Positions 37,213 to 50,116 of a stretch of 64,000 bases of DNA are shown piece by piece. The notes below the pieces were generated by a model. The model saw nothing but the letters and a program-made list of their open reading frames with translations, had not been told where the DNA came from and ran no database searches. Position numbers and translations under genes: made by a program. Position 1 is the stretch's first letter. Every line of letters starts with the position of its first letter. This stretch comes from Epiperipatus broadwayi (lineage: Eukaryota; Onychophora; Udeonychophora; Euonychophora; Peripatidae), in the NCBI GenBank assembly GCA_028023455.1, contig JAQFVV010012477.1, positions 5,262,751-5,326,750 on the forward strand, given 5' to 3'.

Positions 37213-37765
37213 AACCATTAAACATCACGTGGGATTTTATGCACAAACCTTTTTGCATCCATTGATTACTCTGGCGTTCATTGAGTGGCACTATTGTATA
37301 GAGAATTTAGCCTCTGTGTAAACTGCTTGTGTAAGCATAAAGAATAATGATCATGTGATGTTTAATGGTTTAATACCAATTCTGCCCCAATAGGAATATG
37401 ATGACTGTGGTTTAAAGACACCAAAAAAAGTAGGAATGCTGAACTAAGTTCAGATCTAAAAAACTATACAAGCTAATGAGCTTGAATTGAAAACATTTTG
37501 TGTTTTCATTTTGGACTCGAAGCTTTATAGTTAGCTAATAAAATAAAACATGACTGCCGGAGGGTTGCATTGGATCCTAAGCTCTAGGTGCAGTGCTTTT
37601 ATATCCAAGATTCTCATTGATAAAAACAATAAGCTAAAAACTAGTCTGGGGAAATTGGATGAGTAGGCACTAGATGGCGATTTTATGCACAAGCCTTCTT
37701 GCATCCATTAATTGATCTGGCTTGCACTGAGAAGTGCTATTGTATGAAGAGTTTACCTCTGTGAT
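37213..37765 (+). repeat. Family A foldback element, 553 bp with 11-bp direct repeats
   Basis: AAGTGGTTTTA at 37202-37212 and 37766-37776 bounds the element. It begins AACCATTAAACATCACGTGG and ends GAAGAGTTTACCTCTGTGAT. It holds two right-arm blocks (37226-37365 and 37676-37765), the inverted AAACTGCTTGTGTAAGCAT block, and the core with TCCTAAGCTCTAGGTGCAGT and TTGGATGAGTAGGCACTAGA. It is the best long copy for defining the family termini. Confidence 0.85.
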
Positions 37766-37789
37766 AAGTGGTTTTACTATGAGATGGCA

Positions 37790-37905
37790 TTACTCTGAGT
37801 GATTTAGTGAAGTGATAGAATAAGAGCTCTGGAATTCAAAATCCACATATCATGATTCTGCTCTATCACTTCTGATGCTTGAGTTTTTTATGAATTGTTG
37901 AGCAA
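37790..37905 (-). repeat. Family C dispersed repeat, minus copy
   Basis: TAGTGAAGTGATAGAAT, GAGCTCTGGAATTC and GATGCTTGAGTTTTTTATGA match family C in reverse orientation. The 5' part is uncertain. Confidence 0.4.
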
Positions 37906-39044
<1,139 letters not shown>

Positions 39045-39059
39045 TGAATGTTTAACTAC

Positions 39060-41315
39060 TTCTTTTCCTTTTTCCATTGATTTGCATCATCCTCCTTAGA
39101 ATTTTATATTAATTTTAAATTTAATAGACTCTGTCCCTTTAAAATTATGAAAAGAAACTACAAAAAAGAAAATTATTTGGGTCTTTGTTTACAATTATCT
39201 AATTTTAACTGGAAAAATTTGTATTCTTCATCTGATGTAGATTTCTGTATGAAGTTTTTTAAACAATCATTTAGTGAACTAATTGACAAATACATTCCTA
39301 AGAAAAATTTTTTAACTAACCATTTTCCTCTCTGGTTTTCAGTTTCTCTTAAAGAAATTAAAAGGAAATCATTTCACCATCGTAAATATTGGAAAACTAA
39401 GAACTTAAATTATTATAACAATTTTATTAATTATAGAAGATTGTCAAAGGTTACATATCATAGAGATTTTCAAAAATTTATACAAAATACTGAAAGTCAT
39501 ATTTCTGATAATCCTTTGCAATTTTGGTTTCTAGTTAAGGATTTAGGTATTACAAAAAAAAAATTACAGAGTAAATCTAGTCGCTGATGATTTTTTTCAT
39601 TATTTCTCTGAGCTCTTTAAATAATCTAATTCTTTTACTGATTTAACTGAAAATAATGATCTACTTGAAGAAAGGATAACATTTGATTCATTTATTGAAT
39701 CTCATGTTATTTTTGCTATTAGGCAGCTTAAATCACATTCTAGTGTGGGACTTGACAATATTCCGGCTTTCATTTATAAAGGATGTGCTGAATACATTGC
39801 TTCTCCTGTTTTGCATATTTTTAATTGCTCTTTAGCAAATGGTACTTTTCCTACATCCCTTAAAATTGCTAAAGTTGTTCCTATTTTTAAGAAAGGTCTA
39901 GAAATTTTGTAAATGACTATAGGCCTATTTCAATTCTACACACTTGCTTGAATTTTTGAAAGATGTTTATATAATAAAATTATCTTGGATGTCTCTAAGG
40001 TTTTGGCACCAGAGCAGCATGGATTTTTGCCTAATAGGTCCATTGAAACAAATTTGCTAACTATTTTTGATCACATTTCAAATTCAATTGAGAATCAATC
40101 TAGGCTAGATGTTGTTTATTTTGATATGTCCAAGGCTTTTGATAGAGTTAATCATAAAATTCTTCTTCAGAAGTTTGGTAGGTTAGGTTTTTCCAAATTA
40201 TTAATTAATTGGTTTGACTCTTTTCTTAGGGATAGGATGTCTTGTGTGAGGTTTAATAGTAAATTGTAATTACCATATCATTGCTTCACTGGGGGGCCTC
40301 AAGGCAGTGTTCTTGCACCTTTATTATTTAATGTATACATTGATGACCTAAAAACATGCATTAAATTTTCACATCTATGTTATGCAGATGATTGCAAAAT
40401 TTTTAGGCATATTTATTCTATTAATGACTGTTTTTTACTTCAAAGTGATATAGATAATTTCTTGAATTGGTGTGTATATAATTATATAGATATAAATATG
40501 GATAAGTGCTCCATTGTCTCTTACTTTAGAAAATATGAACTCTTAAAGTTTTCCTACTATATTGGGGACTCTTAAGATTATAACAAATGATCATCAAAGA
40601 GATCTAGGAATAATATTTTCCAATAATGGATCTTTTCATAATCACGTTAATTTTATGATGAATAAATCTCTTAAAATTGTAGGAGCTATTTACAGATATG
40701 GAAAAGTATTTCATAAATTTACAAAGATTAAACTTTTTATATCCTTAGTTTTTCCCATCTTGGAGTATGGTTCAATTATATGGAATCCTCATAACAGGAC
40801 ATATATCATAAGAATTCAGTCTGTTTTTGACAAATTTGCAAAATTGAATAGTTTAGATAATGAACACTATATTGATTTACTGCTGAGACAAAAAACAATA
40901 GATCTCAAGCTTCTCCATAAATTTATTTTCCAGAATATTTCTGTATCTAATTTGCTTTCTAATTTAGGTATTAAAAAACAAAATTATAATACTCGGACTC
41001 ACAATATTTTTGAACTGAAAATTTGTAAATCTGATGTATTTCATTTACCTAGAACTTATAACAAAGATTTTAGTAATGATGATGTTTTTAATCTGGATTT
41101 TAAACAATTCACTAAAGTCCTCATAAAAAAATATTATCCTTAATTTCATTTGATATATTGCCTTTTTATTTATTTGTGCATTTATTGTTTTTCTATTTTA
41201 TTGGTATTATTTTTTTTTAATGCTTATTTAGATTTGTATATGATAATGACATTACTGTGCAATCTATAATTGGCTAAATGCTGTTGATATGTACATTAAA
41301 TAAATAAAGAATTGA

Positions 41316-41381
<66 letters not shown>
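39060..41381 (+). mobile_element. Jockey/CR1-type LINE with YADD reverse transcriptase and (ATT)n tail
   Basis: The frame 39147-39587 encodes the region between endonuclease and RT (NHFPLWFS, RRLSK, DNPLQFWFLVKD). After stops and shifts, 39700-39910 gives LKSHSSVGLDNIPAF and VVPIFKKG (RT motifs 1-2). From 39985 one frame carries PEQHGFLPNRS, YFDMSKAFDRVNH (motif A Asp, about 40120-40150), a TAA at 40267-40269, then GGPQGSVLAPLLF (about 40288-40326) and YADD at 40381-40392 (motif C). A +1 shift near 40560 leads into 40562-41143, the C-terminal region with YKxG-like NPHNRTYIIRIQ and an end at a TAA. The 3'UTR ends in AATAAAGAATTGA and a pure (ATT)n tail of about 66 bp. The endonuclease is missing, so it is 5'-truncated. 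Only a handful of breaks makes it much younger than the RTE relics. Confidence 0.9.
41316..41381 (+). repeat. (ATT)n tail of the LINE
   Basis: About 22 uninterrupted ATT units immediately after the LINE 3'UTR. Confidence 0.95.
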
Positions 41382-42597
41382 TAAAATTTCCTTGAAGATA
41401 AGAACAATTTCAAAATTAAGTTTATTTTAAAAAAAAAACAATTATTGAATATACATTAAAAGGATTTCTACTTACCACTAAATAGTAATGTGTTGCTTAA
41501 ATACACTGATTAATTTGATTATTGGTTAATATTGAATGGACAAATGAAAATAATGAATGTGTTGATATTTGGAGAATTGAATGTAGAAGTTGTAGACACA
41601 CATTTATTTAAGAATGAAGATAGATATATAGAGTGTGAAGAAATCTTAAGGGAAAAAATTAAAATATAAATGTAATTAGATGAATATTATTCAATTTTAA
41701 CAGATAAGCAATATGGCAAATTTATGATAGAAGACTGAGATGTCATAATTAAGATGTGATAGTAAAGTGGTTCTTTTAAAAAAGGAATAATGGTCAATTT
41801 TGGAGGAAATTGAAAGATATCACTTAGAATAAATGGTAATAGATTGTTTAGAGAGAAGTAGTTATTCAAGTTTTTTAATAATGGACTTTAAGTTTTACTA
41901 ATCACATTTATGATAATACCAGTGTGAATAAAAATTTTAATTAGATAGCTTGAAAAGAGAGATTATTTAAAAGAATGTAAAATGTACTATGTAATGAGAT
42001 ATTTTTAAATGGCTTAGAAGTGATGTGAGAGAGCAAAGAAAATTTTTAGATATATATAATTACAAAAATTCTTCTATTTATCTCACGAAGCATTTTACAA
42101 TTTAAGTTAAATTCTTACATAAGTTTAATTAAAAAACAGTTGTTCATTAACTATTAATCATGGTGCAGAATAGGAAAATATTCTTTAGCAAACGAAAATA
42201 AACACATTATATTACTTTTTGCACTTATATTAGTGGATGATTTTAATATTTATATATAAGTTGTTAAAAGGAGGTTGCCTTGACAACAGGTTGAGATTGT
42301 TGATTGTTATTGGAATTGTCTAGGTGTTAACTGATTTTAATGATTATATATACATGTTATGCTTATATTTGTGCATATTGTGGCATCTTTGTCCTAATAA
42401 AATGTTCAGTAAGAGAGACTAGCACAAATGTACATGCATAAAAAAAAAGTGAGAGATTATACATATAGCTAACTATAAATATTTTGGGCTAAATAATTGA
42501 AAAATGATTAATTGATGATATTAATTATATAAAGTAAAAATACTTTAAATGATCAAATTTCAATGTTAAAATTTGTCCATAATGTTATCTTTTATAT
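41382..42597. other. Anonymous intergenic sequence
   Basis: A+T-rich; GTAGAAGTTGTAGACACAC and similar strings around 41580 give a vague impression of decayed coding DNA, but no family could be named. Confidence 0.4.
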
Positions 42598-43708
42598 ATA
42601 AAATTAAAAACAATCAATTTAAAATAAAATTGAAATAGACAACTCACTATAAATAAACATATTATTTAATATATCAATCCGACTTTCATGCCTTAGTGGA
42701 ATCTCTTCAAGATGTTTCTTTTTACACAATCACATGACCAATTACCTACAGTGATTCCCCTCAATGGACATTATTTACATTACATTACAATAAATATAAT
42801 TATTAAAATAGATACATTAAATATAATTATTAAAATACGTATATGTACATAAAAATCATTAAACTTATTACAGTCTCCCCCCCCCCCCCAATAATCTAAA
42901 AAACACAACAATAATAACAATTCCTTCTTTTTATTTTTAAAATTATAACTCTAAAGTTTCCAATAATCTAACAATGTCAATTTCCCCCCTAATTGTGCTG
43001 GACCTTTAACCAAGTTTACACATTTGTTTAAATTTTCTTGAATATATAATGTCTCCTAGCATATTCTTTCCTTGTAATTTTTAACATACTTTGTTATCTG
43101 AATACTTTTTTCAATATCCAAAAAATGTATATATGGCCATAATGACAGAGCTATTAACAAAAAAGTTATAAAATCAGGGCCATATATACATTTTTTCGAT
43201 ACTGAACATAAAATGAATTGTGAAAAAAATATTTAGGTAATAAAGTATGTCAAAAATTACAAGGAAAGAAAATGTTTTGAGACTGTATATTCAAGAAAAT
43301 TTAAATAAATGTGTAAACATGTTTAAGAGTCCAGCACAATTAGAGAGAAAATGGACATTGTTAGATTATTGGACACTTTAGAGTTATAATTTTAAAAATA
43401 AAAGGAAGGGATTATTATTATTATTATTTTATTATTATAGATTATTTGTAAATATATATATAATGGGGGGGGGGGAGACTGCAATAAGTTTAATCATTTT
43501 TATGTACATAAATGTATTTTACTAATTATATTTAATATATTTATTTTAATAATTATATTTATTGTAATTGGTCATATGATTGTGCAAAAAGAAACATCTT
43601 GAAAAGATTCCATTAAGGAATGAAAGCCAGATTGACGTATTAAATAATATTTTTGTTTATAATGAGTTGTCTATTTCAATTTTGTTTTAAATTATTTTTA
43701 ATTTTAAA
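42598..43708. repeat. 1.1-kb foldback element with arms of about 540 bp
   Basis: The left arm starts at ATAAAATTAAAAACAATC and includes GAAATAGACAACTCACTAT, GACTTTCATGCCTTAGTGG, TTACACAATCACATGACCAA, a run of about 13 C (42876-42888), AGTGTGCTGG-like and ATGTATATATGGCC blocks. Each recurs inverted on the right: GGCCATATATACAT, a G run at about 43466-43476, GGTCATATGATTGTGC, CATTAAGGAATGAAAGCC, ATGAGTTGTCTATTTC. The centre is near 43155 with a spacer of about 30 bp. There is no coding capacity. The arms differ by scattered substitutions and an (ATT) indel near 43419. Confidence 0.85.
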
Positions 43709-45015
43709 GTAAAAATAATGTAATGCTAATACTTTGTATATTTGTTAGATTCAAAAATAGGTAATGATACAATGGATTAATTAAAGATTTCAATAAGTCA
43801 ATAGTTAATCTCTAGCAGGTTGACATTATCTAATAATGGCCCTGGTGTCAGTTTTTGTCAATGTTAAACCTTTGATTTAAGGATAAAATTTTTATTCTAT
43901 ACAAAAATTCAATAAATTGGATGTGATTTCTTAGAAATTTATGTTAACAAAAGAAAACATTATAAAAAAATCATATTTGAAGTTTGCAAATATTGAAAAA
44001 ATGAATATGTAATGAAAACAAAAGGTTTTTTCTTCCTTGCATAGTGAGAAGAAATGAAATCATGCAGGCAACCCAAGAAACATTAAAATATTTTTTTGAC
44101 TAAAATTTATTTTTAAAAGAGAAATCAATAAATCTGAAGCTTATAGAATATTAAAATTGCATTTATAATTTTTAAAATATCTCAAAAGATCTTGCCATAA
44201 TGTTGTTAATCTGTCAATTTCACAAGATATAGTCATTGTATCGGCCATAGTTTTCTTTGTTAACAGTAGGGTCAAATTTATTCTATTTTTAAAACATATA
44301 AAATCAAAGTGAATTTGATATTCTTTTGGTTTTTAATAATTATATAATTATTGTGTAAAAATAACCAGAAATATTTAATAAACTATGCAAAAAAGTTTTT
44401 TGTTACTCCCAAAATTTTCTCAATGTAATCTCACAAAGTGGAGAATAAGAAACATATGGAAGCAGGACTAGATGGACTAAATACATTCTTAACTTCACCA
44501 ATTATTGAAAACACTACCTTCATCAGCTTTTTTTTTTGAATTGTTAGTTTACAATTTTGCTGTTTTTTAAAAATATAACTACAGATAGATATAGAAGAGA
44601 TTTAAAGCAGAAAAACGATCAGCACCATATCTGAAATTAACAGCCACATTAAATCCAGATTCTCATAATCATCGAATTAAAAATAATATATTTTTGCTTT
44701 TCTTAGAAAAAAAAATCAATATGTATTATTTTTAAAATGTAGTTACAGGCATATTAATTTAAAATAAACTTGCTATTTTACTAAAAATGTAGAAAAGGAA
44801 TTCATATCTATACCATATAATATATATATTAGGAATAACATCTAGTTAAAATGAAATCATGCAAGTGTTAAAATATGACTTATTGAAAGAAAAAGGTATT
44901 TATTTTAAGTTATCAACCTGAAAAATAATTAGTATACTTAGAGAAAATTTGAACACAGACTTTCAAGTTCCTATCAGCATCTTATATAAACAATACTTAT
45001 GACAACATACATGTC
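43709..45015. other. Anonymous intergenic sequence
   Basis: No gene, RNA or assigned repeat. Confidence 0.4.
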
Positions 45016-45019
45016 AAAA

Positions 45020-45350
45020 ATATAAATGATCTCCAATATACATATTTCATGCTAAATTAACACTTATCAGTTGGTCTAGATCATCATCCCCCCCATACAC
45101 ACATATATAATCAATGCTCAGTTTATATTAAAATAGCAAGCCTGTCAATTAAAGTTTGAAAATTTGACATTTCAATATAAACTAAGCACTGATTATATAG
45201 AAGTATGGAACATGATGATCAGGATCAACTGATGAGTGCTGGTTTAGAATAGAGATTATTTATCTTTTTTGCATATATATGATCGTGTGTATAAGTTATA
45301 TAAGACAAATTGGATAGCTGAAGAATGCTCGAAGGTCAGTATTCAAAGCC
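45020..45350. repeat. Family B head-to-head palindromic copy
   Basis: 45020-45155 is the reverse of the element (TACATATTTCATGCTAAATT, CAGTTGGTCTAGATCAT, CAATGCTCAGTTTATATT), and 45160-45350 is the direct form (ATATAAACTAAGCACTGATT, GATCAGGATCAACTGATGAG, GTATTCAAAGCCCC). The junction is close to 45158. Confidence 0.7.
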
Positions 45351-47260
45351 CCTATAATTACATCTAAAGTTCAGTATATACATTATACTTCTAGTCAGAT
45401 TGGTATACTGTTTGTTTTGCTGTCTCAGGTCAAAGAGAACCAAGACAGTTGAATAATGAAAAAGTAAAAACTTAAGAGACTGAAACATGGTAAAAATCTC
45501 ATATATTATAGGGAGGGGGTAGGGATCTAACTTTTTAAAATATTGATAATTTTTTTAATGATATTATTTAGAGCTTGGAATCTGCCAAAATAAAAAAAAA
45601 ATAAAAATAATCATTTTCAAGAATTGTGGAATTTATAAATAAATTTTGTATAAAAATAGTGCTCTTGTTGATATATTTGTAATTTCATAATTAATCTATC
45701 GAACTTATAAAAATAATAAAACAAGTTATTTATGATATTGTAAATTAATTATATGTTATTTATTTATCAAGTTTATTATTATTTTTAATTTTTATAATTG
45801 TTTGTCTATAATCTCTTTCTATATATATCGCATTTTTATGCACATATATATTTGTCTATATATATAATCTCAATATATATATATCCATAATTATCTGTTC
45901 ATAATCTCAATATATATATATCCACTTTTTATACACATATATGTTATATATATATATAAATATTTGTCTATCTACAATATATATATATATTTAGTCTCCT
46001 GTTCTACACTTTGCTATATATCTGAAAATGGCAATAATATGTTTTCATGAGTATGAATTTCAAATAATTTTTTTTTTTATAAATCATCATCATGGTAAAG
46101 ATGACTCATTGGTACTGAACAAAAGTTACTTTCGTTAAAAGTTCACATCCATTAATAATATTAATTAGCCACTTAAAATATAATCATCATCAACATTGCA
46201 ACCATCACTAGACTTCATTATTATTTTATTTAGTTTAAATACATACATAATACACACATGCATGTAATTGTATTTTACATATAATTATAACTGACATGAC
46301 CAACTTGAAGCAAATTGTGATCATTCGCCATATTTAATATACAAAGTGAATCCCCTCACACATCTTCAGGTATCATATAATGTCTATGCTCATTTTATTT
46401 CCTTTTTCATATATTGTGTATTATTACTTTTTTCTTTTCATTTGTATTTCTAATAAATTAGCAAAATGTTCTTAACATCTGTAACCCAAAAGATTTTATT
46501 ATTATTTTTTCTATGAAATAGTTTCTTTTTTTTAGACACCCCTGAGTGCACTTTTGGTGTAGTTCATCAGAATCATAGCTCTTACTGATTGGTTAGATGC
46601 ACTATCTTATTCATTGTGGAATAATTGCATATGCATAATTATTTGTAAATATATATTGTGTAATGCTATTATAATAAAGAATAGAAATGAGGACATTAAA
46701 TTCAAGTAAACAGAGATAACTTTTAGCTTTTGATATTTGTCATGGAGCTATCAATTACTACTAATTGACAATCCTTAAGGTTAAACAAGTTTTGTCATTA
46801 ACCTATAATAGTTCTTTTGTTGGAGTTTTTTGATGAAGTAAAAGGATATATATATATATAATTTTGAGCTATTGCAATTGAGTCCTCAATGTGAAGCATA
46901 AGGATCACATTTTCAGCTACTATTGGATTATCATCTTTATAAATTTTTCAATAGGTGCTATTACTCTTTATAAAAACTATAAATAAATAATCAAAACATT
47001 GGGGTATTAAACAGTATTTATTATTATTGATTCAAAAAATAAAATTTTTTTTTTACAAGGAAAGTGTTATTTAAATGTGATATGTTGGACTATTTCCATC
47101 ACCTATGAGTTAATGTTGAATGTATTGCAAATTTTAAACTTTATTTAAACTTTACAAATTCAAACAACTTGTTAGTAATAACACACAAATAGACAACCCA
47201 GGTTAGTAATTACACAACATTTTGAGTAGTATTATTCTCCACTCTTCTTAAGGTGTTGGC
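45351..47260. other. Anonymous intergenic sequence with AT-repeat cluster
   Basis: 45815-45990 is packed with TATATA tracts; the phrase CATAATCTCAATATATATAT occurs twice. Otherwise A+T-rich without recognisable features. Confidence 0.5.
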
Positions 47261-47264
47261 CTAT

Positions 47265-47373
47265 ATACACAGTGACAATACTCACTTAGAAGCTGAACTT
47301 GCACCTTTAGATTTTTAAATATTGAATTTAAGGCAAACACTCTACCAACTGAGCTATTCTGTCAAAGGTAGTA
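47265..47373 (-). repeat. tRNA-like SINE head, minus strand
   Basis: The minus strand begins ATAGCTCAGTTGGTAGAGTG, a textbook tRNA A-box region. The B-box region, about 60 bases further on, is only AGGTGCAAGTTCAGC. It is too long and too degenerate for a working tRNA gene. A tRNA-derived SINE or tRNA pseudogene is the best reading. Confidence 0.6.
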
Positions 47374-47430
47374 TGTAATAGAAATTTGATATATTTATAT
47401 ATGAGGGTTGGTTCAAATCCTCCTGAGTCC
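47360..47430 (+). repeat. tRNA-like SINE head, plus strand
   Basis: GTCAAAGGTAGTATG (A-box-like) and GGGTTGGTTCAAATCCTCC (good B box) lie at tRNA-like spacing, then GAGTCC and a run of T. It overlaps the start of the minus-strand tRNA-like head at 47265-47373. Confidence 0.5.
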
Positions 47431-48060
47431 TTCAATTTTTTTTTTTGAGCAAGGCTAATTAGTTGTTTTTTATTGATTAACATTTTTCCTAAGAGCAAGA
47501 TTAATTAGAGGTTTCTATACATTGTGCATTGCCACACTGTGTTGACTTATAGAATTATTTACCATTGTCATATGAGCAGTTTCCTTGAATTTTCTTCCAT
47601 GCATTTTTTCCTCTTTATCCAATATCTTTGTATTTTCCCAATTAAGCATATGGTCAATAATACATACATGATTCTTTTTTATTCTATAAGTTTTTTTCAC
47701 TTTGTTATACTTTTCTGTGGTTTTTTAAAATGTACTATTTATTTATGTGTGTGTTTTCTTTTTATGTATTACAATTTTTTTCCTATTATATTCATTCTTT
47801 TGTTCAGTAGTTTATTTTAAATAAGTCATTAAAATAATCTTTTGTAATAATTCTCCACAGAACAAAGATTTCTATAATATCTTCTTATAAAACACAATGA
47901 AAAAGAATGTAGTAATCATCAAATTTCCAATTTCAAGATGAAGGGGTTTGAGCAATTTTCCATTCTTATTTTGTCCTCTAACTATAAGATAGCTAAATAT
48001 TTATTTACTGGCCATTTTTTAATTGGTATTTTGATTGCATATGATCTATCCTCTTGAAAT
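47431..48060. other. Anonymous sequence with T-rich open frame
   Basis: The frame 47524-47820 translates to a Phe/Leu/Ile/Tyr-rich 98-residue peptide. This follows from the T-richness of the strand; no motif or codon signal supports a membrane protein. Confidence 0.45.
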
Positions 48061-48140
48061 TTTTTTTTTTTGCTGGAATTTGAATCCAAGATCATAGAGA
48101 TGATAAATAAGTGTACTACCTCTGGACCATGAGATCCTTC
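48061..48140 (-). repeat. tRNA-like sequence with poly(A), minus strand
   Basis: On the minus strand GGATCTCATGGTCCAGAGGT (A box) is followed 30 bases later by CTTGGATTCAAATTCCAGCA (B box and acceptor-like end), then directly by about 11 A. This looks like a retroposed tRNA or a minimal SINE. Confidence 0.6.
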
Positions 48141-49855
48141 TAGATTTTAAAAGATAGTTTTTCCAGCTCCCCTCAGACATCACAATTGATGGGTTCAGCT
48201 CTGATAATAGTTCTAGATACATTTTAAGTCAGTTATAAAAATAAGTGATAAAATAGATTAAAAAATTTTAAAAGTTCCTCACAATTATCTGAAGAGAAAC
48301 AGTAAAAAAATGACATTTTAAAAAATGAAATTAATAAATTCTAGGATGATGAGAGCTTTTATGGATTTTCTTCTGATTGGTGAAAGGCTGAATATATATA
48401 TTTCTAGATAACCATTTTGACTGTTAATTGGAAGATTATTCCTAGAATATCTTTGGGTTAACTATCTAAAAAAAATCAAAACATCCCATGAAAAAAATTT
48501 AAAAATTTCATCTGGGTTTGAGTTTCAAAAGGCATGGGAAGTAGAGGTGCTATCAACTCCTCCTTTAAGAACTTTTTATATTTATATAAGTAAATCATGG
48601 TTTAAACAACTATAGCAGTATGCTACTTCCCCATTAGTGATGAGGATTGCTTTATAATATAATTGCTTTCACAAACAATGAATCAGTATTCACATAATGA
48701 CTCCATAGCCAGTAAATAATTCTTAGATACCCATGTACTGACCAGTATTGATTCTGGAAACTTGAGTGTGACCTGAGAATTTGAGACAAAGTTCTCCCAG
48801 CTTGGATTCAAACTCCAGATTATATGCAGGGCAGGTAGATGCATTGAGAATAAAAATAGTACACACCAACATCTTATATATATATGTTTTTAACATCTTT
48901 ATTTTTTCATTCATATTTGTCATATTAATAATTTTTAGTACTTATTAATAACATTTTGTAAATATTTTCGAATCAGTCGATAGGCATTGACATTTGACCA
49001 ATTATTGTTACAATAAGCTTTGACATTTTCTTAGAGACATGACAACTTAGAGTTTAGAAAATGGATTATCCACAGGGGAATCTTATCTTCGCAGTAGAAC
49101 ATTAATACCTGTAGCTTGAGAACTAACATATAATTGATATTAAGGCTCGTGGAACTGTTTAATTTTTCTCTGCTGAATCATATTATTTATCTTTATTTGT
49201 AATCTGTGTCTATGAATTTTCTGTTTTTTTTTTTAATTGTCATTTTGTTTTGACTTAAAAAAAAATCTTTTATTTATAATTATATTTAAAATTTAGATCA
49301 TTTTAAATATGGCTATTCCCATTTACAGTATGTGTTGTATATAAAATCACAGTAATTTGAACCAAAACATATAATACCATATTAATGACGTTGCAGTTGG
49401 ATTTACTTATGTATGAAAATGTGTAATATATTGGTGTAAAACAATAGGCGAATGGTGTTAACCAGTTAGTTGCTCATGTTCTTCCAATTAATAATTTAAA
49501 TATAGTAATTTAATGTTAAAGAATATGGGTTTCAATATTTGTCTAAACCTTCATATGAATTTGTTTAAATATTTGTGATTAACCAAGGCAATTCGTTGTC
49601 AGAGAAGTAGTTCATCCATTAAGAGTAGTCAGAGAAGTAGTTCATACATCAAGAGTATCAATATGATAACAATATATATATATATGAGTAATTGAGTGTA
49701 TATATATAAAGTTAGCCAGTTTTGTGGTATATGGCATTTTCTTGCATGTCTATGATCTAGGTTCACATATATAGATAGTAAAATTTGGAACATTTTTAAA
49801 ATTCAGATTCCTTTTAGGTTACATGTTTCATTTTATGTAGCAAGTTCATAGTCAG
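48141..49855. other. Anonymous intergenic sequence with 30-bp tandem duplication
   Basis: At 49598-49657 a 30-bp unit starting GTCAGAGAAGTAGTTCAT is present twice with two differences. No gene could be supported; a short TATATA tract follows at 49672-49684. Confidence 0.5.
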
Positions 49856-50116
49856 TTCTATAATTAAAACCACTTCTTTTCTTTTCAAAAACTTTATTTG
49901 ATGTATATATATATCCACTTATTTCCAACGTTTCGACTATCTTTACTCTATAGTCATTTTCAAGGATACTCAGGTATACATTTCCCATAGCTGTTTTCTC
50001 CTGAGTATCCTTGAAAATGACTATAGAGTAAAGATAATCGAAACGTTGGAAATAAGTGGATATATATATATCAAATAAAGTTTTTGAAAAGAAAAGAAGT
50101 GGTTTTAATTATAGAA
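49856..50116. repeat. Nearly perfect 261-bp palindrome
   Basis: The arms 49856-49974 and 50000-50116 are inverted copies with essentially one visible mismatch (TTTCGACTATC against its partner GATAATCGAAA). The loop is 25 bp. Each arm runs from TTCTATAATTAAAACCAC through TTGATGTATATATATATCC and TTCCAACGTTTCG to AGGATACTCAGG. The inner part of the right arm reads CTTGAAAATGACTATAG then AAGATAATCGAAACGTTGG. Near identity of the arms suggests recent formation or gene-conversion upkeep. Confidence 0.95.

Noticed and set aside
45815-45990. Possible origin or matrix-attachment site because of dense TATATA tracts
   Set aside because: Such tracts are ordinary in DNA of this composition; nothing specific supports a function.
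47265-47373. Functional tRNA gene on the minus strand
   Set aside because: The A-box region is perfect but the B box is poor, spacing is too long, and the acceptor stem does not pair by eye.
47524-47820. 98-residue hydrophobic open frame that could be read as a membrane protein
   Set aside because: T-rich strand composition produces Phe/Leu/Ile/Tyr codons; no start context, neighbours or motif support it.
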